From contig NZ_VFPP01000001.1 in assembly GCF_006716745.1 (NCBI RefSeq), positions 7,699,386 through 7,763,385 on the forward strand: a DNA stretch of 64,000 bases. Reading direction: 5' to 3'. Of this stretch, positions 7,833 through 16,441 are shown one piece after another. Each line of letters begins with the position of its first letter. Positions within the stretch are counted from its first letter, which is position 1. Below the pieces are notes generated by a model, which was given only the letters and a program-made list of their open reading frames with translations, made no database searches and was not told the origin of the DNA. The position numbers were made by a program, and so were the translations under genes. The stretch comes from Saccharothrix saharensis. GTDB lineage: Bacteria; Actinomycetota; Actinomycetes; Mycobacteriales; Pseudonocardiaceae.

Positions 7833-9478
7833 GTCGCGGACGTGGGCGGGCGGGGCAGCTGAGGGTCCCGCTCGCCCATCTCGTGCACCAACAGCGCCAC
7901 GTACAGCGAGAGCACCGACTCGGGGTCTTCCAGCGACACCCCGAGCACCTGCTCGATCCGGCTCAACTGCTGGTAGTACGCGGTCCGCGAGAGGTGGGCG
8001 GCGGCTGCGGCGGCGGACTTGTTGCCGCCGTGCTCGCAGAAGCACCGCAGCAGCTCGACCAGCCGGGTGCCCTGGTTGGCGTCCCGCGCCAGCAACGGCC
8101 CCAACTCGCGATCCGCGAACGCGACCACCCGCTCGTCCTCGCGCAGCAGGTGCAGCAGGCCGCGCAGCCGCACGTCGTCCAGCCGGTGGTACAGCCGGGT
8201 GCCCGACGAGCGCAGCGCCGCGCCCGCCACGTGCGCCGCCTCGCCCAGCGACCGCCGCACGTCCGGCAACGCCGTCACGGTCGTGCCGACGGCCACCACC
8301 ACCGGCAACGCGTGCTGCGTCGCCGCCGCCCGCCGGTGCACCTCGCGCGCCAACCGCCGCAGCACGCCGTCCAGCCCCGCCTGCGGCGGCAACGACAGCA
8401 ACGCCCGCACGCTCGTGTCGTCCACGACGCCGACCAGCGCGGGCACGGTCACCCGCCGGGCCGCCAACGCCGTCGCCTCGGCCAGGTCCCGCAGCACCTC
8501 CTGCGACGCCAACGCCTGCGCGGGCACGCTCGCCGTGCCGGGCCGGATCGCCACCCCGACGAGCTGCCGCCGGTCCAGGGGCACGCCGAGCGCCGCGGCC
8601 CGCGTCGGCAGGTCGTGCGGCGGCTGACCGAGGAGCTGCGTGAGCAGCGTGCGGTGCGTCTGCCGCTCCAAGGACTCCCGGTCCCGCGCCACCAACCGGT
8701 GCACGGCCAACGCCGACGCGGCCCGTTCGGCGACCACCACGTGCCGGTGCGGCGGCGGTTCCGGGGAGAGCAGCACGAGCCGACCCCAGTCCGCGCCCCG
8801 CGCGCCGACCACGGTCACCAGCCACCCGGCCTGCTCGTGGTACGCGGTCCGCTCCGGCACGGCCACCGCTCGCGACCGCTGACCCCAGTCGGCCAGCACC
8901 GAGGTCGGGTCCTGTCCGGCCGCGTCGTAGGCCAGCACCTCGTGCCCCAGCGTCTCCAGCACCACCGGCAGCCCGGCGGTCCGGGCCACCTCGCGCAGCA
9001 CCTCGGCGGGCTCCGCGCCCGCCACGGTCAACGCGGTGAACGTCTCGTGCACCTGCTCGGCCGCCCGCAGCTCGGCGAGCTGCGCGTCCACGATCAACGA
9101 CACCACGGCCTCGGTCACCGACACGAACCGGGTCTCCCGCGCCAGCGTGACCAGCGGCAGCCCGTGCTGCTCGGCGGCGGCCACCAGCGCGCCGGGCACC
9201 TCGTCGCTCCACCGCCGCACCAGCTCCACGACCAGCCCGGACGCGCCCACGGACGCGAGATCGGCGACGTAGCGGCGCAGCCCGTCCGGGTCGTCGGGCA
9301 GCGCGATGCCGGTGGTCAGCACGAGCTCGCCGCCGCGCAGCAGGTGGGCGATGTCGGCGACCTCGGCGACGTGCACCCACCGCACCCGGCGGCCCATCCC
9401 GCCCGCGCCCGCGACCACGGCGGGCTCGCCGCGCCGGACCACGGGCAGGGCGAGCGCTTCGGCGACCGTGGGGTACAT
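7829..9478 (-). CDS. PucR-family transcriptional regulator
   Basis: 549 residues from ATG 9478. The N-terminal PucR domain begins MYPTVAEALALPVVRRGEPAVV; a central GGDEF-like/CdaR region follows. The C-terminal PucR HTH ends the protein (LLRCFCEHGGNKSAAAAAAH, then LSRTAYYQQLSRIEQVLG). PucR proteins sense nitrogen-ring catabolites and control their breakdown genes. It is divergent from the aminotransferase and dehydrogenase genes. TACGTT, a -10-like hexamer (complement of 9485-9490), ends 6 nt before the ATG and no ribosome site is visible, so the mRNA may be leaderless. Longer in-frame starts up to 9550 look spurious. Confidence 0.92.
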   Translation of the reverse strand: MYPTVAEALALPVVRRGEPAVVAGAGGMGRRVRWVHVAEVADIAHLLRGGELVLTTGIALPDDPDGLRRYVADLASVGASGLVVELVRRWSDEVPGALVAAAEQHGLPLVTLARETRFVSVTEAVVSLIVDAQLAELRAAEQVHETFTALTVAGAEPAEVLREVARTAGLPVVLETLGHEVLAYDAAGQDPTSVLADWGQRSRAVAVPERTAYHEQAGWLVTVVGARGADWGRLVLLSPEPPPHRHVVVAERAASALAVHRLVARDRESLERQTHRTLLTQLLGQPPHDLPTRAAALGVPLDRRQLVGVAIRPGTASVPAQALASQEVLRDLAEATALAARRVTVPALVGVVDDTSVRALLSLPPQAGLDGVLRRLAREVHRRAAATQHALPVVVAVGTTVTALPDVRRSLGEAAHVAGAALRSSGTRLYHRLDDVRLRGLLHLLREDERVVAFADRELGPLLARDANQGTRLVELLRCFCEHGGNKSAAAAAAHLSRTAYYQQLSRIEQVLGVSLEDPESVLSLYVALLVHEMGERDPQLPRPPTSAT

Positions 9479-9526
9479 GGACACAACGTAATGCGCCCGG
9501 CCGGAAAGGGGTACAGGTTGTCCATG
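9476..9526. promoter_or_regulatory. Candidate PucR operator, inverted repeat between divergent genes
   Basis: CATGGACA (9476-9483) and TGTCCATG (9519-9526) are perfect inverted arms 43 bp apart, about four helical turns, which suits a dimeric regulator. One arm overlaps the PucR start codon and its predicted -10. Inference from symmetry and position only. Confidence 0.4.
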
Positions 9527-9585
9527 GCGGCCCCCGGCACCGCCGACCACACTCCTCCTTCAGGGACCTACGACCGGAGGACGCG

Positions 9586-10863
9586 ATGGGACAACACGAG
9601 GAGTTGCTGGCCCGGCACCGCGCGGTGATGCCCGACTGGATGGCCCTCTACTACGAGCGGCCGATCGAGCTCGCGAGCGCGAGCGGACGCCGCGTCACGG
9701 ACCGCGAAGGTCGCACCTACCTGGACTTCTTCGCCGGCATCCTGACCAACGCGGTCGGCTACGACGTCGCCGAGATCTCCGACGCGATCCGGTCCCAGCT
9801 GTCCACCGGCGTGCTGCACAGCTCCACGCTCTACCTGATCCGCTCGCAGGTCGAGCTGGCCGAGAAGATCGCCGGGCTGTCCGGCATCCCGGACGCGAAG
9901 GTGTTCTTCACCAACTCCGGCACCGAGGCCAACGAGACGGCGCTCATGCTGGCCACCCGGTACCGCCGCAGCGACCAGGTCCTCGCGCTGCGCAACTCTT
10001 ACCACGGCCGCGCGTTCGCCACGGTCGCGATCACCGGCAACCGCGGCTGGTCGGCGTCCTCGCTGAGCCCGGTGAAGGTCAGCTGGGTGCACGGCGGCTA
10101 CCGGTTCCGCAGCCCGTTCAAGGACCTGTCCGACGCCGACTACGTCAAGGCGTGCGTGGCGGACTTGCGCGAGGTGATCGAGACGACGACCGCGGGCGAC
10201 GTGGCGTGCATGATCGTCGAGCCGATCCAGGGCGTGGGCGGGTTCTCCTCGCCGCCGGACGGGCTGTTCGGCGCGTTCAAGGAAGTGCTGGACGAGTACG
10301 GCATCCTGCTCGTCTCCGACGAGGTGCAGACCGGCTGGGGACGCACCGGAGAGCACTTCTGGGGCATCCAGGCGCACGGCGTGACGCCCGACGCGATGAC
10401 GTTCGCCAAGGGGCTGGGCAACGGCCTGGCGATCGGTGGCGTGGTGGCGCGCGGCGAGGTGATGGACTGCCTCACGGCCAACTCGCTGTCCACGTTCGGC
10501 GGCAACCCGATCGCCACGGCCGGCGCGCTGGCCACGCTGGACTACCTGCTCGACCACGACCTGCAGGCCAACGCCGCCAAGCTCGGCGAACGGCTGTTGG
10601 ACGGGTTGCGCGACATCGCGGCGGACCGGCCCGCGGTCGGTGACGTGCGCGGCAAGGGCCTGATGATCGGCATCGAGATGGTCGGCCCGGACGGCGCGCC
10701 CGACCCGGCGGGGGCGGTCGCGGTGCTGGAGGGCACGCGGGAACGGGGCCTGCTGGTCGGCAAGGGCGGCCTGTACGGGAACGTCATCCGCCTCGCGCCG
10801 CCGATGACGTTGACCGAGGACGAGGTCGAGGAAGCGCTCGGCATCCTGGAGGACGTGCTGTGA
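9586..10863 (+). CDS. Class III omega-aminotransferase (beta-alanine/3-aminoisobutyrate:pyruvate type)
   Basis: This 425-residue fold-type I class III aminotransferase is PLP dependent. PLP-binding motifs are NSGTEANETA, SYHGRAFAT and the Asp245 region LLVSDEVQTGWGRTG; the Schiff-base lysine is Lys275 in TFAKGLGNG. The sequence style matches AGXT2-like enzymes converting beta-alanine or 3-aminoisobutyrate to the semialdehyde. GGAGG (9576-9580) lies 5 nt before the ATG. Its stop overlaps the GTG of the CoA-acylating semialdehyde dehydrogenase, which would consume the product. Together they complete the pathway begun by the nitrilase-family enzyme at the window start. GABA or taurine as amino donor is possible. 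Confidence 0.93.
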   Translation: MGQHEELLARHRAVMPDWMALYYERPIELASASGRRVTDREGRTYLDFFAGILTNAVGYDVAEISDAIRSQLSTGVLHSSTLYLIRSQVELAEKIAGLSGIPDAKVFFTNSGTEANETALMLATRYRRSDQVLALRNSYHGRAFATVAITGNRGWSASSLSPVKVSWVHGGYRFRSPFKDLSDADYVKACVADLREVIETTTAGDVACMIVEPIQGVGGFSSPPDGLFGAFKEVLDEYGILLVSDEVQTGWGRTGEHFWGIQAHGVTPDAMTFAKGLGNGLAIGGVVARGEVMDCLTANSLSTFGGNPIATAGALATLDYLLDHDLQANAAKLGERLLDGLRDIAADRPAVGDVRGKGLMIGIEMVGPDGAPDPAGAVAVLEGTRERGLLVGKGGLYGNVIRLAPPMTLTEDEVEEALGILEDVL

Positions 10864-12353
10864 ACACCGTTACGCACCGTATCGGCGGCAAGCCGTGGAA
10901 CGGCGAGAGCGCGCGCTCCGGTGACGTGTACGACCCCGCCACCGGGCAGGTGACGAGCCGGGTCGACTTCGCCGACGAGTCCGTGGTGGACGACGCGGTC
11001 GCGACGGCTGCCGAAGCGTTCGCGTCGTGGCGCAACGCATCGTTGGCGCAGCGGTCGAACGTGATGTTCGCGTTCCGGGAGCTGCTGAACGCGCGCAAGG
11101 GCGACCTGGCCGCGATCGTCACCGCCGAGCACGGCAAGGTGCTGTCCGACGCGGCCGGGGAGGTGCAGCGCGCGCTGGAGGCCGTGGAGTTCGCCTGTGG
11201 CATCCCGCACCTGCTCAAGGGCGGGTTCAGCGAGAACGCGTCCACGCGGGTCGACGTGTACTCGATCCAGCAGCCGCTGGGCGTCGTGGGCGTGATCTCG
11301 CCGTTCAACTTCCCCGCCATGGTGCCGCTGTGGTTCGTGCCGAACGCGATCGCCTGCGGGAACGCGGTGGTGCTCAAGCCGTCGGAGAAGGACCCCTCGG
11401 CGGCGAACTTCATCGCGGAGCTGTTCGCGGAGGCCGGGTTGCCCGACGGCGTGCTGAACGTCGTGCACGGCGACAAGGTCGCGGTGGACCGGATCCTGGC
11501 GCACCCGGACGTGAAGGCGGTGTCGTTCGTGGGGTCGACACCGATCGCGCGGTACGTGTACGAGACGGGCACGCGGCACGGCAAGCGCGTGCAGGCGTTG
11601 GGTGGGGCGAAGAACCACATGGTCGTGCTGCCGGACGCGGACCTGGACCTGGCGGCGGACGCGGCGGTGTCGGCCGGGTTCGGCTCGGCGGGCGAGCGGT
11701 GCATGGCGATCTCGGTGGTGGTCGCGGTCGACCCGGTCGGGGACGAGCTGGTGGCGAAGATCGTGGATCGCGTGCGGGTGCTGCACGTGGGGGACGGCCG
11801 CCGTCCTGGGTGCGAGATGGGGCCGTTGGTGACGGGTGCGCACCGCGATCGTGTGCTGTCCTATGTGGACGCTGGGCGGTCGGAAGGTGCTTCGTTGGTC
11901 GTGGACGGCCGATCGCACGCGATCGACGGGGCGGCGGAGGGGTTCTGGCTCGGCCCGACGCTGTTCGACCACGTCGGCACGGAGATGTCGATCTACCGGG
12001 ACGAGATCTTCGGGCCGGTGCTGTCGGTGCTGCGGGTGGCGACGTACGACGACGCGCTGGAGGTGGTCAACGCGAACCCGTACGGGAACGGGACGGCGAT
12101 CTTCACCAACGACGGTGGCGCGGCGCGGCGGTTCCAGAACGAGGTGGAGGTCGGGATGGTGGGGGTGAACGTGCCGATCCCGGTGCCGGTGGCGTACTAC
12201 TCGTTCGGGGGGTGGAAGGACTCGCTGTTCGGGGATTCGCACGCGTACGGGCCGGAGGGGGTGCACTTCTTCACCCGCACGAAGGTGGTCACCGGTCGGT
12301 GGCTCGACCCCTCGCACGGCGGCGTGAACCTGGGCTTCCCCCAGAACACCTGA
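10860..12353 (+). CDS. mmsA: CoA-acylating methylmalonate/malonate-semialdehyde dehydrogenase
   Basis: A 497-residue aldehyde dehydrogenase of the MmsA/IolA subgroup. The nucleophile is Cys281 in GSAGERCMAISVVV, the subgroup signature, and GVISPFNFPAMVPLWFVPNA and FVGSTPIARYVYETG form the NAD site. The enzyme converts malonate or methylmalonate semialdehyde plus CoA and NAD+ to acetyl-CoA or propionyl-CoA and CO2. Starting by GTGA overlap with the aminotransferase argues that its aldehyde comes from beta-alanine or 3-aminoisobutyrate rather than valine or inositol. The symbol follows the family; the physiological substrate is inferred from context. Confidence 0.94.
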   Translation: MNTVTHRIGGKPWNGESARSGDVYDPATGQVTSRVDFADESVVDDAVATAAEAFASWRNASLAQRSNVMFAFRELLNARKGDLAAIVTAEHGKVLSDAAGEVQRALEAVEFACGIPHLLKGGFSENASTRVDVYSIQQPLGVVGVISPFNFPAMVPLWFVPNAIACGNAVVLKPSEKDPSAANFIAELFAEAGLPDGVLNVVHGDKVAVDRILAHPDVKAVSFVGSTPIARYVYETGTRHGKRVQALGGAKNHMVVLPDADLDLAADAAVSAGFGSAGERCMAISVVVAVDPVGDELVAKIVDRVRVLHVGDGRRPGCEMGPLVTGAHRDRVLSYVDAGRSEGASLVVDGRSHAIDGAAEGFWLGPTLFDHVGTEMSIYRDEIFGPVLSVLRVATYDDALEVVNANPYGNGTAIFTNDGGAARRFQNEVEVGMVGVNVPIPVPVAYYSFGGWKDSLFGDSHAYGPEGVHFFTRTKVVTGRWLDPSHGGVNLGFPQNT

Positions 12354-12362
12354 CCACCCGGC

Positions 12363-12450
12363 GTGTCGAACGCTCAGGTCCCGAGTGTCGAACGCTCAGG
12401 TCCCGAGAGTCCTACGTTCAGGACGTGTGAGTTCAACGTTCAGGGCTCGG
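12363..12450. repeat. Short tandem repeat, 22-bp unit (copy A of a dispersed family)
   Basis: Units at 12363-12384 and 12385-12406 are identical 22-mers beginning GTGTCGAACGCTCAGG. Two degenerate units follow (about 12407-12426 and 12427-12450). The same unit family recurs at 43271-43450. It lies between the 3' ends of mmsA and the convergent EF-G-like gene. There are no spacers, so it is not a CRISPR. Confidence 0.85.
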
Positions 12451-12459
12451 TGCGAGTCC

Positions 12460-12524
12460 GGCTCGATTCGACATGGGGCCCTGACGAGCACTTCAGGCCG
12501 GCCGAAGCCATGTCGAATCGAGCC
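12460..12524. repeat. Perfect 17-bp inverted repeat with 31-nt loop
   Basis: GGCTCGATTCGACATGG (12460-12476) pairs exactly with CCATGTCGAATCGAGCC (12508-12524). It directly follows the 22-bp repeats in a tail-to-tail intergenic region, so it may be a bidirectional terminator or a REP-like element. Confidence 0.75.
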
Positions 12525-12558
12525 TTGTGGGCGCGTGCGGTCGGTTGGTGTGTGAGGG

Positions 12559-14616
12559 TCATTTGGCTTGGGTGGCGAGGGTTTGGGGGAGGGGGTCGTA
12601 GCGGCTGAAGCGGCGGGTGTAGGTGCCCGTGCCCGAGGTCAGGGAGCGCAGTTCCACGGCGTAGCGGAGCAGTTCGGTGGCGGGGACCTCGGCGCGGATG
12701 AGGGTGTAGCCGGGGCTTTCGGCTTCCGTTCCCAGGACGCGGCCGCGGCGGCTGGAGAGGTCGCCCAGGACGGTGCCCAGGTGGTCGTCGGGCAGGCGCA
12801 CGGTCACTTCGTCGAGGGGTTCGAGCAGGCACGTGCGGCCGGTGGTGGCGGCGTCCTTCAGGGCCAGGGCGCCGGCGGTCTGGAAGGCGGCGTCGGAGGA
12901 GTCGACGGAGTGGGCCTTGCCGTCCACGAGGGTGACGCGGACGTCCACGACCGGGTGGCCGCCTTGCAGTCCCCGTTCCAGTTGGGCGCGCACGCCTTTC
13001 TCGACGCTGGGGATGAACTGGTGGGGGACGGCGCCGCCGACGATCCTGTCCACGAACTCGAAGCCCGAGCCGCGGGGCAGGGGGTCGACGACGATGTCGC
13101 ACACGGCGTACTGGCCGTGGCCGCCGGACTGCTTCACGTGCCGGCCGTGGCCCTTCGCCTGGACCGCGAACGTCTCCCGCAGCGCCACGCGCACCGGCTC
13201 GGTGTCGACCTCCGCGCCACCGGCGCGCAAACGGGCCAGGACGACGTCCGCGTGCGCCTCGCCCATGCACCACAGGACGAGCTGGTGCGTCTCGGCGTTG
13301 CGCTCCAGCCGGAGGGTCGGGTCGCCCGCGACGAGCTTGCCGAGGTTGCGGGCCAGGTTGTCCTCGTCGCTGCGGCTGCGCGGGACGACGGCGACCGGCA
13401 GCAGGGGTTCCGGCATCTCCCACGGCGCCACGAGCAGCGGCTTCTCGGGGGCGGACACCGTGTCGCCGGTTTCGGCGGAGCCGAGCTTGGTCAACGCGCA
13501 CAGGTCGCCCGCCACGCAGTACGGCACCTCGCGCAGGTTCGCGCCCAGCGGCGAGTAGACGTGCGCGACCCGTTCGTCGACGTCGTGGTCCTCGTGACCG
13601 CGGTCGGCCATGCCGTGGCCCGAGACGTGCACCGGGCGTTCGGGGCGCAGCGTCCCGGAGAACACGCGCACCAGCGACACGCGGCCCACGTAGGAGTCCA
13701 CCGCCGTGCGCACGACCTCGGCCACGAGCGGGCCGTTCGGGTCGGCTTCCAGGCGTGGCTGGGGGATGCCGTCCACGCCGGTCACCTCGGGCAACGGGTG
13801 CTCCAGCGGGGACGGGAAGGCGCGGGCGACGCCGTCGAGCAGTTCGGGCAGGCCGAGGCCGGTCAGCGCGCACACCGGCATCACGGGGTGGAACGAGCCG
13901 CGCGCGACCGCCGTCTCCAGGTCGGCGATGAGCGTGGCCTGGTCGACCTCCTCGCCGCCGAGGTAGCGGTCCATCAGGGTCTCGTCCTCGCTCTCCGCGA
14001 TGATCCCCTCGATGAGCGCGTTGCGCTGCTCCTCGAAGCGGGGGTCGTCGGTGGTGAGCAGGTTGACCAGGCCGTCGCCGTCGGGCAGGTACAGCGGCAC
14101 GACGCCCGCGCCGAACGCCTCCTGGCACGAGGCGATCCCGGTGAGCACGTCGGCGCGCTGGTGGTCGGTGCGGGCGACCACGACCGCGCGCGGCATGCCC
14201 ACCATCGCGCACTCCTCCCACAGGGAGATCGTGGCCGGGTCGACGCCCTCCGCCGCGCTGACCACGAACAGCGCCGCGTCCGCCGCGCGCAGGCCGGCGC
14301 GCAGTTCGCCGACGAAGTCCGCGTAGCCGGGCGTGTCGATGAGGTTGATCTTGACGCCGCCGTGCTGGACGGGGGCGACCGCGAGTCCCACCGACCGCTG
14401 CTGGCGCACCGCCGCGGGGTCGTGGTCGCACACCGTGGTGCCCTCGGTGACCGAGCCCGGTCGGGTCAGGACGCCGGTGCTGGCGAGCAGGGCCTCGGCG
14501 AGCGTCGTCTTGCCGGAGCCGGACGGGCCGACCAGCACGACGTTGCGGACCTTGGCCGGGTCGTCCACAGCGACCGCGCCTGCCGAGTGGCCGTTGTCGG
14601 AGTGTTTGCTGCCCAT
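12559..14616 (-). CDS. EF-G-like translational GTPase, FusA2 type
   Basis: 685 residues from ATG 14616, which has GGAGG (14626-14630) 9 nt upstream; longer in-frame starts lack this. Five-domain EF-G layout. G1 is GPSGSGKTTL (Lys36), not the canonical GHIDAGKTT, and G3 is DTPGYADF. G4 is degenerate: ARTDHQ where NKxD is expected. Domain IV has VKQSGGHGQYAVCDI, and domain V has RRGRVLG. These features match the mycobacterial FusA2 group rather than the housekeeping EF-G beside rpsG/tuf. FusA2 function is unsettled; GTPase activity and ribosome binding without normal translocation have been proposed. The gene stands alone, convergent with mmsA. Confidence 0.9.
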   Translation of the reverse strand: MGSKHSDNGHSAGAVAVDDPAKVRNVVLVGPSGSGKTTLAEALLASTGVLTRPGSVTEGTTVCDHDPAAVRQQRSVGLAVAPVQHGGVKINLIDTPGYADFVGELRAGLRAADAALFVVSAAEGVDPATISLWEECAMVGMPRAVVVARTDHQRADVLTGIASCQEAFGAGVVPLYLPDGDGLVNLLTTDDPRFEEQRNALIEGIIAESEDETLMDRYLGGEEVDQATLIADLETAVARGSFHPVMPVCALTGLGLPELLDGVARAFPSPLEHPLPEVTGVDGIPQPRLEADPNGPLVAEVVRTAVDSYVGRVSLVRVFSGTLRPERPVHVSGHGMADRGHEDHDVDERVAHVYSPLGANLREVPYCVAGDLCALTKLGSAETGDTVSAPEKPLLVAPWEMPEPLLPVAVVPRSRSDEDNLARNLGKLVAGDPTLRLERNAETHQLVLWCMGEAHADVVLARLRAGGAEVDTEPVRVALRETFAVQAKGHGRHVKQSGGHGQYAVCDIVVDPLPRGSGFEFVDRIVGGAVPHQFIPSVEKGVRAQLERGLQGGHPVVDVRVTLVDGKAHSVDSSDAAFQTAGALALKDAATTGRTCLLEPLDEVTVRLPDDHLGTVLGDLSSRRGRVLGTEAESPGYTLIRAEVPATELLRYAVELRSLTSGTGTYTRRFSRYDPLPQTLATQAK

Positions 14617-14913
14617 TGGGACCACCCTCCACAAGTGTTCAGTGTCCGATCTCACACCCGTGCGGCGCGGGGGACAACCCCAAGCGGCCACACCCAACCC
14701 GGCAGGAGGAATCCGGACGGACGTGGTCACGCGGTGCGCCGCGGGTCGCCGCACGGCGGTGGTCGTCGCGCTATTCCAACGGGTGGCGTACGCCACTACC
14801 TGCGAAGGGAGGGAAAGTGGCCTGCCGAGAACGTGCTCGATTGGCATGCTTCGGCGGTCCACGTCGGCCGTACCATGGTGGTGTTCGCCCTCCCACTTCG
14901 AGAAAGGCTGGTC

Positions 14914-15822
14914 GTGACCACTTCACCCGACGCCGGCACCCAGGTCACCGGCACCTCCCGCGTCAAGCGGGGCATGGCGGAGATGCTCAAGGGCGGCGTG
15001 ATCATGGACGTGGTCAACGCCGAGCAGGCCAAGATCGCCGAGGACGCGGGCGCGGTGGCCGTCATGGCGCTGGAGCGGGTGCCCGCCGACATCCGCGCGC
15101 AGGGCGGCGTGTCCCGGATGAGTGACCCGGACATGATCGACGGCATCATCGACGCGGTGTCGATCCCGGTGATGGCCAAGGCCCGCATCGGCCACTTCGT
15201 CGAGGCACAGGTGCTGCAGTCCCTCGGCGTGGACTACATCGACGAGTCCGAGGTGCTGACCCCGGCCGACTACGCCAACCACATCGACAAGTGGCAGTTC
15301 ACCGTGCCGTTCGTGTGCGGTGCGACGAACCTGGGCGAGGCGCTGCGCCGCATCACCGAGGGCGCGGCGATGATCCGCTCCAAGGGCGAGGCCGGCACCG
15401 GCGACGTCTCCAACGCCACCACGCACATGCGCAAGATCCGCGCGGAGATCCTGCGCCTGCAGAACCTGCCCGCCGACGAGCTCTACGTCGCGGCCAAGGA
15501 GCTCCAGGCGCCGTACGAGCTGGTCCGCGAGGTGGCGGAGGCCGGCAAGCTGCCGGTCGTGCTGTTCACCGCTGGTGGCATCGCGACGCCCGCCGACGCG
15601 GCGATGATGATGCAGCTCGGCGCGGAGGGCGTGTTCGTCGGCTCGGGCATCTTCAAGTCCGGCAACCCGGCGCAGCGCGCGGAGGCGATCGTGAAGGCGA
15701 CGACCTTCCACGACGACCCGGACGTGATCGCGAAGGTGTCGCGCGGCCTCGGCGAGGCCATGGTCGGCATCAACGTGGACGAGATCCCGGAGCCCCACCG
15801 CCTGGCCGAGCGCGGCTGGTGA
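14914..15822 (+). CDS. pdxS: Pyridoxal 5'-phosphate synthase, lyase subunit PdxS
   Basis: 302 residues from GTG 14914, with GAAAGG 7 nt upstream. PdxS builds PLP from ribose 5-phosphate, glyceraldehyde 3-phosphate and ammonia from PdxT. The (beta/alpha)8 barrel motifs are complete: VKRGMAEMLKGGVIMDV, Lys89 in PVMAKARIGH (Schiff-base lysine), Lys157 in IRSKGEAGTG (second lysine), and FTAGGIATPADAAMMMQLG at the phosphate site. Length is typical. Its partner pdxT is not adjacent but at 23084, with about 7 kb of unrelated genes between. A strong hairpin follows the stop. Confidence 0.97.
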   Translation: MTTSPDAGTQVTGTSRVKRGMAEMLKGGVIMDVVNAEQAKIAEDAGAVAVMALERVPADIRAQGGVSRMSDPDMIDGIIDAVSIPVMAKARIGHFVEAQVLQSLGVDYIDESEVLTPADYANHIDKWQFTVPFVCGATNLGEALRRITEGAAMIRSKGEAGTGDVSNATTHMRKIRAEILRLQNLPADELYVAAKELQAPYELVREVAEAGKLPVVLFTAGGIATPADAAMMMQLGAEGVFVGSGIFKSGNPAQRAEAIVKATTFHDDPDVIAKVSRGLGEAMVGINVDEIPEPHRLAERGW

Positions 15823-15833
15823 TCCCCGGTTCC

Positions 15834-15867
15834 GGGCGGCCCGTCGGACGTGTCCGGCGGGCCGCCC
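15834..15867. terminator. Bidirectional hairpin between pdxS and XRE-cupin gene
   Basis: GGGCGGCCCG (15834-15843) pairs with CGGGCCGCCC (15858-15867); inner CGGAC/GTCCG arms extend the stem around a 2-nt loop. It lies 11 nt past the pdxS stop and 5 nt from the stop of the convergent gene. Confidence 0.75.
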
Positions 15868-15872
15868 GTCGT

Positions 15873-16430
15873 TCAGACGTGCTCCGAGACCAGCATGGCG
15901 GTCGTGCCCGGTTCGAGTGCCTGGGCCGTGTGCGGGATGTCGCCGGGGTAGAGCAGGTAGTCGCCGGGGCCCAGCTCGACCGGTTCGGTCTGCGGGCCGG
16001 CCAGCATGCGGCCGGTGCTGACGATCACGTGCTCCACGGTGCCCGGCATGTGCGGTTCGGAGTCGCGCGGCGGGCCCGGTTCCAGGTGGAGCAGGTAGAT
16101 GTCCCGGCGGGCACCCGGTGGGCACGAGGCCAGCAGGGTCGCCGTGTAGTGGGCGCGTTCGGAGTAGATCGCGGGACCTTCGCCGGCGCGGATCACCCGC
16201 ACGCGTGGCGTGGGCGGGTCGACCAGGCGGGAGAACGGGACGCCCAGCGCCACGCCGAGCGCCCACAGGGTCTCCACGCTGGGGTTGCCGCTGCCCGACT
16301 CCAGTTGTGACAGCGTGGACTTCGCGATGCCCGCCCGCTTGGCCAGTTCGCTCAACGACAGCCCGACGCGGTCGCGTTCGCGGCGCAGCGAGGCCGCGAT
16401 GACGTCGAGCGGCGCCCCTGTGTTCGACAT
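15873..16430 (-). CDS. XRE-family regulator with C-terminal cupin domain
   Basis: 185 residues from ATG 16430, which has AGGA just upstream; the longer in-frame start at 16499 would run through the operator region. The N-terminal HTH (about 10-65) contains LSLSELAKRAGIAKSTLSQLESGSGNPS in two overlapping blocks. The C-terminal cupin (about 100-180) has HMPGTVEHVIV and LGPGDYLLYPGDIPHT. XRE-cupin proteins often sit divergent from azlCD and repress these exporters until an amino acid binds the cupin. Three palindromes in the shared promoter support that reading. The ligand, perhaps a branched-chain or other hydrophobic amino acid, is inferred. Confidence 0.92.
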   Translation of the reverse strand: MSNTGAPLDVIAASLRRERDRVGLSLSELAKRAGIAKSTLSQLESGSGNPSVETLWALGVALGVPFSRLVDPPTPRVRVIRAGEGPAIYSERAHYTATLLASCPPGARRDIYLLHLEPGPPRDSEPHMPGTVEHVIVSTGRMLAGPQTEPVELGPGDYLLYPGDIPHTAQALEPGTTAMLVSEHV

Positions 16431-16441
16431 GACAGTCCTAT

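Noticed and set aside
12568..15822. A 1084-codon + strand open frame
   Set aside because: Only its last 302 codons are real (pdxS). The rest is the antisense shadow of the EF-G-like gene, a common effect of high GC.
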